This document shows, in pieces, positions 55,312-62,240 of a stretch of 64,000 bases of DNA; the first letter of the stretch is position 1, and each line of letters starts with the position of its first letter. Both the position numbers and the translations under genes were made by a program. Location: NCBI RefSeq assembly GCF_030124145.1, contig NZ_JASKMS010000004.1:1-64000 (forward strand). The letters run 5' to 3'. The stretch comes from Streptomyces sp. 378 (GTDB lineage Bacteria; Actinomycetota; Actinomycetes; Streptomycetales; Streptomycetaceae). The notes beneath the pieces were generated by a model. That model saw only the letters and a program-made list of their open reading frames with translations, ran no database searches and was not told where the DNA came from.

Positions 55312-55503
55312 GCGGCCGCCCCCAAGGAACCTAGGGGCGGACACTCCGTGATCCATCCAGGAGCCTGCCGCAATGGCCACTGCGCTGGGCTCCACCTTGT
55401 TTCGATGGTGAGCGGCCGTCCCCAGGAGAATTAGGGGCGGACACTCCGTGATCCATCCTGAAGCCTGCCGCAGTGACCGCTGCGGTGGGCTCCACCTGTG
55501 TCC
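55304..55503. repeat. Tandem 100-bp direct repeat (two units)
   Basis: Units 55304-55403 and 55404-55503 match at about 84 of 100 positions with no gaps. A 23-bp core beginning GGCGGACACTCC is identical. Each unit starts with an ATG-led nine-codon frame (MVSGRPQGT and MVSGRPQEN) that keeps MVSGRPQ with synonymous changes. Each can fold: CCGCCCC/GGGGCGG in unit 1, CCGCAG/CTGCGG in unit 2, and GGAGCC/GGCTCC or a close variant. Confidence 0.85.
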
Positions 55504-55570
55504 GTAAGGTACCCGCGCGGCGTGCCGCATGCCACCAGTGCCAGGGCTCACGCACCCCGCGCGCCCCCCT

Positions 55571-56779
55571 TCACAACCGATGCGCCGCCCCTGTGGGCGC
55601 CGCGCCCCGTGTGTCCAGCAGGAGCTGGGCCTTCACCGACAGGCCCTGGAGGTCGTACGTGCGGTGCTGCTGGAGCAGGATGGTCAGGTCGGCGTCGGCG
55701 GCTGCCTCGTAGAGGGAGTCCGCGCGGGGGATGGGGCGGTCGAGGACGCTCCAGGCGGGGACGTGGGGGTCGTGGTAGCTGACCGAGGCACCCAGTTCCA
55801 GCAGGCGCAGGGCGATCTCCTGGGCGGGGGTGCCCTGGAGGTCGGCGAGGTCGGGCTTGTAGGTGACGCCGAGGAGGAGCACCCGGGCGCCGCGGGCCGA
55901 CTTGCCGTGTTCGTTGAGGAGCGTGGCCGCGCGCTGGACGACGTAGCCGGGCATACGGCGGTTGACCTGCTGGGCCAGTTCCACCATGCGCAGGCCGCGG
56001 CCACCGGCGGCGGTCACGTCCTGGGGCACGGAGTGGCCGCCGACGCCGGGGCCGGGGCGGAAGGCCTGGAAGCCGAACGGCTTGGTCTCCGCGCAGCGGA
56101 CGACGTCCCACAGATCGACGCCCAGGTCGTTGCAGAGGACGGCCATCTCGTTCACGAGGGCGATGTTCACGTGCCGGTAGTTGGTCTCCAGCAGTTGCAC
56201 GGTCTCCGCCTCGCGGGTGCCACGCGCGCGTACCACCTTGTCGGTCAGCCGTCCGTAGAAGGCGGCGGCCGACTCGGTGCAGGCGGGGGTGAGGCCGCCG
56301 ATGACCTTGGGCGTGGTGGCGGGCGTGACGTCGCGGTTGCCGGGGTCGACCCGGCTGGGGGAGTACGCGAGGTGGAAGTCGCGGCCCGCGCGCAGACCGG
56401 AGCCCTCTTCGAGGAGCGGACGCAGGAATTCCTCGGTCGCCCCCGGGTGCACGGGTGACTCCAGGATCACCGTGGTGTGCGGGCGCAGACGGGCGGCCAG
56501 GGTCCGGGCGGCCGTCTCCAGCTGACTGAGATCGAGCCCGCCGTCCGCTCCGCGTGGCGTCGGCGCGCAGATGACCGCGGTGCGCACCCGGCCGAGCTCG
56601 GCCGGGTCGGTGGTCGGCCGGAAGCCCCCCGAGAGCATCCGGCGCAGTTCGGCGGGGCTGAGCGAGCCCGCCTCGGGTCCGGTCCGGTAGCCGATGGTGG
56701 GGATGCCGGCGGCGACGGCGGCCTGGGCCAGGGGCAGGCCGTACGGGCCGAGTCCGATGACGGCGAGATCTGCGGGCAT
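55571..56779 (-). CDS. UDP-sugar dehydrogenase homologue lacking catalytic residues
   Basis: 402 residues, UDP-glucose/UDP-ManNAc dehydrogenase family. Rossmann motif LAVIGLGPYGLPLAQAAVAAG; family block ESPVHPGATEEFLRPLLEEG and NIALVNEMAVLCNDLGVD. In active enzymes the catalytic Cys is in GGHCIPVD; here it is GGHSVPQD with Ser250. The catalytic Lys position is Gln195 and the Asn four residues on is Thr199; the Asp (Asp254) is kept. So it is probably not an oxidase of the usual type. ATG 56779 has GGGAAGGACGG upstream. No other nucleotide-sugar genes are adjacent. Confidence 0.8.
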   Translation of the reverse strand: MPADLAVIGLGPYGLPLAQAAVAAGIPTIGYRTGPEAGSLSPAELRRMLSGGFRPTTDPAELGRVRTAVICAPTPRGADGGLDLSQLETAARTLAARLRPHTTVILESPVHPGATEEFLRPLLEEGSGLRAGRDFHLAYSPSRVDPGNRDVTPATTPKVIGGLTPACTESAAAFYGRLTDKVVRARGTREAETVQLLETNYRHVNIALVNEMAVLCNDLGVDLWDVVRCAETKPFGFQAFRPGPGVGGHSVPQDVTAAGGRGLRMVELAQQVNRRMPGYVVQRAATLLNEHGKSARGARVLLLGVTYKPDLADLQGTPAQEIALRLLELGASVSYHDPHVPAWSVLDRPIPRADSLYEAAADADLTILLQQHRTYDLQGLSVKAQLLLDTRGAAPTGAAHRL

Positions 56780-56828
56780 GGCGTGGCCGTCCTTCCCGAT
56801 AGCCGAAGTGGGACAGGTACGCAAGCCC

Positions 56829-57194
56829 TGTGGACAGGACGGGCGAGCGCAATGTCAGACTAGGAGTAAATATGACCGATATGCGGGATTGTCCGGCCGA
56901 GTTTCGGTGAGTGTCCCGTGAGCGTTGTCCACAGGCTGCGGGTCCGTGGTGGCTGAAGTGGGGCAACGCGGTCAGAATTTGGGCAGGGGGATACGGACGG
57001 GGTCTCACCCGACGGGTGCGGCCGGCGCGACCGATGAGCGGGAGGCAGTGGTGAGGACAGCGACACTCGGACCGGCGCAGCGCGCCGAGTCACTCGCATC
57101 CATGGCCGAGCGCGAGCTGGATGTGCTGGTCGTGGGCGCAGGCGTGGTCGGTGCGGGCACCGCGCTCGACGCCGTGACCCGGGGTTTGTCCACA
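56829..57194. promoter_or_regulatory. Three DnaA boxes at the 5' end of glpD
   Basis: TTGTCCACA at 56925-56933 and 57186-57194 (both perfect to the Streptomyces consensus) and the reverse-oriented TGTGGACAG at 56829-56837 (8 of 9). Three in 366 bp is above what chance allows for this base composition. They may titrate DnaA or regulate glpD. Confidence 0.55.
56872..56910 (+). other. Possible 12-codon leader ORF
   Basis: AGGAG then 5 nt then ATG, coding MTDMRDCPAEFR and stopping at 56908-56910. The ribosome site is among the best in this region. It lies 140 bp before glpD. Could be a leader peptide or chance. Confidence 0.35.
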
Positions 57195-58763
57195 GGTCTG
57201 GTCGAGGCGCGGGACTGGGCGTCCGGAACCTCCAGCCGGTCCAGCAAACTCATCCACGGTGGCCTGCGCTATCTGGAGATGCTCGACTTCGCGCTCGTCC
57301 GCGAGGCCCTGAAGGAGCGCGGCCTGCTGCTGGAGCGGCTCGCCCCGCATCTGGTGAAGCCGGTGCCGTTCCTGTACCCGTTGCAGCACAAGGGCTGGGA
57401 GCGGCTGTACGCCGGATCGGGCGTCGCGATGTACGACGCCATGTCCATGGCCCGCGGGCACGGCCGGGGCCTGCCGATGCACCGCCATCTGACGCGTTCT
57501 CACGCCCTGCGCGTGGCCCCTTGTTTGAAGAAGGACGCGCTGATCGGCGCGCTGCAGTACTACGACGCGCAGATGGACGACGCCCGGTACGTGGCGAATC
57601 TGGTGCGCACGGCGGTGGCGTACGGTGCGAAGGCCGCCAACCGCGCGCGGGTGACGGGCTTCCTCCGGGAGGGTGAGCGGGTCGTCGGCGCGCGGGTGCA
57701 GGACGTCGACGCGGGCGGCGAGTACGAGATCCGCGCCAAGCAGGTGGTCAACGCGACCGGTGTGTGGACGGACGACACCCAGGCGATGGTCGGGGAGCGC
57801 GGTCAGTTCCACGTCCGCGCGTCCAAGGGCATCCACCTGGTCGTGCCGCGCGACCGGATCCACTCCACGACCGGGCTGATCCTGCGCACGGAGAAGTCCG
57901 TGCTGTTCGTCATCCCCTGGGGCCGGCACTGGATCGTCGGCACCACGGACACCGACTGGGACCTCGACAAGGCCCACCCGGCCGCCTCCAGCGCGGACAT
58001 CGACTACCTGCTGGACCATGTGAACTCGGTGCTCGCGGTGCCGCTCACCAGGGACGACGTCCAAGGGGTGTACGCGGGCCTGAGGCCGCTGCTCGCGGGC
58101 GAGTCCGACGCCACCAGCAAGCTGTCGCGTGAGCACACCGTGGCGCATCCGGTGCCCGGGCTGGTCGTCGTGGCGGGCGGCAAGTACACGACGTACCGGG
58201 TCATGGCCAAGGACGCGGTGGACGCGGCGGTGCACGGACTCGACATGCGCGTCGCCGAGTGCGTCACCGAGGACGTGCCGCTGCTGGGCGCCGAGGGCTA
58301 CCGGGCGCTGTGGAACGCGCGGGCGCGGATCGCCGCCCGGACCGGTCTCCACGTGGTCCGGGTCGAGCATCTGCTGAACCGCTACGGGGCGATGACCGAG
58401 GAGCTGCTCGAGCTCATCGCCGAGGACCCGTCCCTGGGCGAACCCCTGGTGGCGGCCGACGACTATCTGCGCGCCGAGATCGTCTACGCGGCCTCCCACG
58501 AGGGGGCGCGGCACCTCGACGACGTGCTGACCCGGCGGACGCGCATCTCGATCGAGACCTTCGACCGGGGCGCCCGCAGCGCCCGCGACGCCGCGGAGCT
58601 GATGGCGCCCGCGCTCGGCTGGGACAAGGACCAGATCGAGCGCGAGGTCGAGCATTACCAGAAGCGGGTGGAGGCCGAGCGGGAGTCGCAGCGCCAGCCG
58701 GACGACCTGACGGCGGACGCGGCGCGGCTGGGGGCGCCGGACATCGTGCCGCTGGGGCCCTGA
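57051..58763 (+). CDS. glpD: Glycerol-3-phosphate dehydrogenase (FAD)
   Basis: 570 residues. FAD motif LDVLVVGAGVVGAGTALDAV, then SSRSSKLIHGGLRYLEMLDF, AKQVVNATGVWTD and GGKYTTYRVMAKDAVDAAV. Oxidises sn-glycerol-3-phosphate to dihydroxyacetone phosphate at the membrane. GTG 57051 has GGGAGG 5 nt upstream; the frame from 56925 is rejected. The glycerol regulator and transporter genes are not in the window. Confidence 0.94.
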   Translation: MRTATLGPAQRAESLASMAERELDVLVVGAGVVGAGTALDAVTRGLSTGLVEARDWASGTSSRSSKLIHGGLRYLEMLDFALVREALKERGLLLERLAPHLVKPVPFLYPLQHKGWERLYAGSGVAMYDAMSMARGHGRGLPMHRHLTRSHALRVAPCLKKDALIGALQYYDAQMDDARYVANLVRTAVAYGAKAANRARVTGFLREGERVVGARVQDVDAGGEYEIRAKQVVNATGVWTDDTQAMVGERGQFHVRASKGIHLVVPRDRIHSTTGLILRTEKSVLFVIPWGRHWIVGTTDTDWDLDKAHPAASSADIDYLLDHVNSVLAVPLTRDDVQGVYAGLRPLLAGESDATSKLSREHTVAHPVPGLVVVAGGKYTTYRVMAKDAVDAAVHGLDMRVAECVTEDVPLLGAEGYRALWNARARIAARTGLHVVRVEHLLNRYGAMTEELLELIAEDPSLGEPLVAADDYLRAEIVYAASHEGARHLDDVLTRRTRISIETFDRGARSARDAAELMAPALGWDKDQIEREVEHYQKRVEAERESQRQPDDLTADAARLGAPDIVPLGP

Positions 58764-58832
58764 CAGGTCCTGCCGGACGCATCACCCGAACGAGTGTCGG
58801 GGAACGGGATCTCCGTTCGGAGCCGGGTCGTT

Positions 58833-59876
58833 CTACGAGGTGCGGGGGCAGAACTCGGCGGCGAGCACCGCGGGTTCGAGACCGGGGTCTGCGATCGCGT
58901 CCGTGTTCACGCGGAAGGTGAGGACCCGCCGGCCGTCGACGGTGGCCGCGGTGCGCACATAACTGCCGGATATGTGCCCGCTGTGCCCCCACACCGTGAT
59001 GCCGCACGGAAGTCTCTCGGGGAACACGCCCATGCCGTACGCGCCGTGTGCGGCACGGGTGTCGAGCATCTCGCGCAGCCAGTGCGGGGGCAGCAGACGG
59101 CCGCCGAGCAAGGCCGTGTAGAAGCGGTCCAGATCGGTGAGCGTGGTCACCAGCTCGCCCGCGGCGCCGGCCACCCGCGGGTCGAGCTCGGTGACGTCGG
59201 TTCCGTCGGCGGCGTAGGCGCGGCCGTGCGGAGAGGGCAGCGAGGAGCGGGATCCGGGGAAGGAGGTGCCCGTCAGACGCAGGGGAGTGATGATGCGGAG
59301 CTCGGCCTCCGTGGCGTACGAGTGGCCGGTCACCTGCTGGATGACCAGGCCGAGCAGGACGTAGTTGGTGTTCGAGTAGGAGAAGCGGCCGCGTTCGGCC
59401 GGAGGGTGGGTGAGAGCGAGGCGCAGCGCCTGACGGGGTGTGACGGGCACGGTTCCGTCGGTGTCCGCGGTGAAGTCGTACAGGCCGCTGGTGTGGGTGA
59501 GCAGGGAGCGCAGGGTCAGCGCGCGGCCGTCGTTGCCGGCTCCTCGCACCAGGCCGGGCAGGTGCTGCTCCACCGTGTCGGACAGTGACAGCCGGTGCTC
59601 GGCGGCCAGTTGCAGCACGACCGTCGCGATGAACGTCTTGGTGATGCTGCCGGCGCGGAAATGGTCCGACCGGGCGATTCCCGGACCGGTGGTGGCATAG
59701 CGGGTGGTGGTCCCCTCCCGGGCCAGCAGGGCCGCGGCCGGGGCTCGGCCCTGCGTCACCAGCAGCGGCAGCACCGCGTCGGCGGGCGGCATCGACAGGG
59801 CCGACGAGTCGGCCGGGGGGAGGACGAACAGGGCGGCGGCCACCGGCAGGGCCGGCAATGTCCGAATCGGCGGCAT
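58833..59876 (-). CDS. Secreted serine beta-lactamase/DD-peptidase-like hydrolase (class C fold)
   Basis: 347 residues with signal peptide (RTLPALPVAAALFVLPPA). Motifs: Ser-x-x-Lys in FRAGSITKTFIATVV, Tyr-x-Asn in RFSYSNTNYVLLGL, HTSGLYDF and the third motif WGHSGHISGSY. These define the serine beta-lactamase superfamily; the sequence is closest in style to D-alanyl-D-alanine carboxypeptidases of Streptomyces (R61 type). ATG 59876 has GGGAGGAA upstream; the frame extending upstream to 62564 is a shadow. Convergent with glpD. Confidence 0.88.
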   Translation of the reverse strand: MPPIRTLPALPVAAALFVLPPADSSALSMPPADAVLPLLVTQGRAPAAALLAREGTTTRYATTGPGIARSDHFRAGSITKTFIATVVLQLAAEHRLSLSDTVEQHLPGLVRGAGNDGRALTLRSLLTHTSGLYDFTADTDGTVPVTPRQALRLALTHPPAERGRFSYSNTNYVLLGLVIQQVTGHSYATEAELRIITPLRLTGTSFPGSRSSLPSPHGRAYAADGTDVTELDPRVAGAAGELVTTLTDLDRFYTALLGGRLLPPHWLREMLDTRAAHGAYGMGVFPERLPCGITVWGHSGHISGSYVRTAATVDGRRVLTFRVNTDAIADPGLEPAVLAAEFCPRTS

Positions 59877-60047
59877 ACGGTTTCCTCCCTGGTGAGGGCC
59901 CATCATGCAAGGCCGCGCGGGGCGTGGCGCACCCGGGCTCCCGGGAGACGGAGCCGTGGGCGTTCGCCAGGGGGCCCCTGGGCGCCGGGCACTTGTCGGG
60001 TGAGAGACAATGAAGGCTCTGTCAGGGCGGGTTGCATGAGGGGACGC

Positions 60048-62087
60048 ATGTCGGAGGCGGAGCGGGCGGGCACATCTCGTCAGGACACTCGTCAGGACAA
60101 CACGGAGCGTCTCCTCGCGGGGCGTTACCGACTGGGCAAGGTGCTGGGCCGCGGAGGCATGGGCACGGTCTGGCGGGCCCAGGACGAGACCCTCGGACGG
60201 ACGGTCGCCGTCAAGGAGCTGCGGTTCCCGTCGAACATCGACGAGGAGGAGAAGCGGCGGCTGATCACGCGGACGCTGCGCGAGGCCAAGGCGATCGCGC
60301 GCATCCGCAACAACAGCGCCGTGACGGTCTTCGACGTCGTCCAGGAGGACGACCGGCCCTGGATCGTGATGGAGCTCGTCGAGGGCAAGTCGCTCGCCGA
60401 GGTCATCCGGGAGGACGGCCTCCTCGAACCCAAGCGCGCCGCCGAGGTCGGGCTCGCCGTCCTCGACGTGCTCCGGTCCGCCCACCGCGAGGGAATCCTG
60501 CACCGAGACGTGAAGCCGTCCAACGTGCTGATCGCCGAGGACGGCCGGGTCGTGCTCACCGACTTCGGCATCGCCCAGGTCGAGGGCGACCCGTCCATCA
60601 CCTCGACCGGCATGCTCGTCGGCGCGCCCTCCTACATCTCCCCGGAGCGGGCTCGCGGTCACAAGCCGGGCCCGGCGGCCGACCTGTGGTCCCTCGGCGG
60701 GTTGCTGTACGCGGCGGTGGAAGGTGCGCCGCCGTACGACAAGGGGTCGGCCATAGCGACCCTCACGGCTGTGATGACGGAGCCGCTGGAGGAGCCGAAG
60801 AACGCGGGCCCGCTGAAGGACGTCATCTACGGACTGCTCACCAAGGATGCCGCGCAGCGGCTCGACGACGCGGGCGCCCGGGCGATGCTGAACGCGGTCC
60901 TGCGCGCGCCGGACAAGGCCGAGCCGGAGCCCATGGACGCGACGAAGGTCGTGCCGCTGCCGGCGCAGCCCGACAGGTCCTCGGGCCAGGGGAGTTCGGC
61001 GGGGGCCGCGGGCAAGCGGGGCGAGGAACCCGGGGAGCGGCTGCGCGGAGCGCTGCGTTCCGTGCGCAAGGCCGCTGCCGGACCGGCCGCCCTCGCCGCC
61101 AAGTCCGGTACCGCCGCCGCCTCTTCCCAGGCGGCGGGCAAGGCCTCCTCCGCGCCGGACGGCGAAGCGGGCCGGGCCGGGGACGCGGGCGCGTCCGCGA
61201 CGCAGTCGGGCTCGGTTGCGGCTGCCGACGGCGGCGAGCGGGGGGCGACGGAAGCGAAGACGGCGTCCGAGGGGCGCAGTTCGGGATGGCCCGTCGTGCC
61301 GCCGCCGGACCTGCCGCCCAGGCCCGTGCCCCGGGCGCCGCTCACCGACGTGGTGCCGCGGCGAACCCTGATGATCATCGCCGTGATCGTGGTGCTGGCC
61401 GTGATCGGCACCGTCCTCGCCCTCACGCTGGGCGGTGACGACGAGGGCTCCAAGGGGGCCTCCGACAAGGGCGGCGGGAAGCACGCCGCCACCGCGTCGG
61501 GCAGTTCCGACACCAAGGGCGACGAGAGCGACGGCACGCGCACGGACGGTGCGGAGTCCCAGCCCGCGCCGTCCGGGTCCGTCTCGGACAGCACGCCGGG
61601 CGGACAGACGAGCGGCTCGGCGGACGAGGGCGGCTCCGGCGGCGGGAAGGGCACCGCGGCGGAGTCGACTCACCAGGGGAACCAGGGGTACTCGATCGGT
61701 CTGCCGAAGGGCTGGAAGTACCGGTCCACGGGTGCGGCGGGCGACCGCTTCACCGGGCCCGACGGGCAGAAGCTGCTCATCGCCTGGACGTCCACGCCCA
61801 AGGGTGACCCGGTGGCGGACTGGAAGAGCCAGGAGCGCTACATGGTGCGCGCGCAGTACAAGAAGATCCGTATAGAGAAGGTGGACTACCGCGACTGGAA
61901 CACGGCCGACTGGGAGTTCACCTACACGGACGGCGGCACCCGGTACCGGACGATCGACCGGGGTTTCGTGGTCGACGACCGGCAGGGGTACGCGCTGATG
62001 TACACGGCCAAGGCGGCAGGCTGGGACGGCGAGTTGCGCAAGGAGACGTGGCGGACGTTCACGAAGACCTTCGAACCCAAGTCCTGA
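60048..62087 (+). CDS. Membrane Ser/Thr protein kinase (PknB-like)
   Basis: 679 residues. Kinase domain: GKVLGRGGMGTVWRAQDE (about residue 34), TVAVKELRFP with the ATP Lys, ILHRDVKPSNVLIAED, VLTDFGIAQVEGD and SYISPERARG. Linker is Ala/Ser/Gly rich; TM TLMIIAVIVVLAVIGTVLAL (about 439-460); extracellular part NQGYSIGLPKGWKY, WTSTPKGDPVADWKS and KETWRTFTKTFEPKS. No PASTA repeats. Start 60048 has GAGGGG upstream; ATG 60036 is an alternative. A pseudokinase gene follows 153 bp later. Confidence 0.92.
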   Translation: MSEAERAGTSRQDTRQDNTERLLAGRYRLGKVLGRGGMGTVWRAQDETLGRTVAVKELRFPSNIDEEEKRRLITRTLREAKAIARIRNNSAVTVFDVVQEDDRPWIVMELVEGKSLAEVIREDGLLEPKRAAEVGLAVLDVLRSAHREGILHRDVKPSNVLIAEDGRVVLTDFGIAQVEGDPSITSTGMLVGAPSYISPERARGHKPGPAADLWSLGGLLYAAVEGAPPYDKGSAIATLTAVMTEPLEEPKNAGPLKDVIYGLLTKDAAQRLDDAGARAMLNAVLRAPDKAEPEPMDATKVVPLPAQPDRSSGQGSSAGAAGKRGEEPGERLRGALRSVRKAAAGPAALAAKSGTAAASSQAAGKASSAPDGEAGRAGDAGASATQSGSVAAADGGERGATEAKTASEGRSSGWPVVPPPDLPPRPVPRAPLTDVVPRRTLMIIAVIVVLAVIGTVLALTLGGDDEGSKGASDKGGGKHAATASGSSDTKGDESDGTRTDGAESQPAPSGSVSDSTPGGQTSGSADEGGSGGGKGTAAESTHQGNQGYSIGLPKGWKYRSTGAAGDRFTGPDGQKLLIAWTSTPKGDPVADWKSQERYMVRAQYKKIRIEKVDYRDWNTADWEFTYTDGGTRYRTIDRGFVVDDRQGYALMYTAKAAGWDGELRKETWRTFTKTFEPKS

Positions 62088-62240
62088 GCATGAGGCGCCC
62101 CGGGTTTGGGGAGTGAGATCTGGCATCCCCGCATTGCGGGTTGCCTGCGGCACGTATCGTAAATGTTTGCGGACCGTGCGCAGCCGAATCGGACCGCGGG
62201 GCGAACGGATGTGACCGACCGGGCTGCCGGGGGAGGCAAC

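Larger units (their letters stand above)
54925..55570. other. Gene-poor stretch after guaB3
   Basis: 646 bp with the guaB3 terminator, a possible 31-residue ORF (55216-55311) and the tandem 100-bp repeat (55304-55503). Between 54980 and 55215 I see no feature. Confidence 0.6.

Noticed and set aside
55304..55503. CRISPR array
   Set aside because: Only two units, the whole 100 bp is repeated, no unique spacers and no cas genes.
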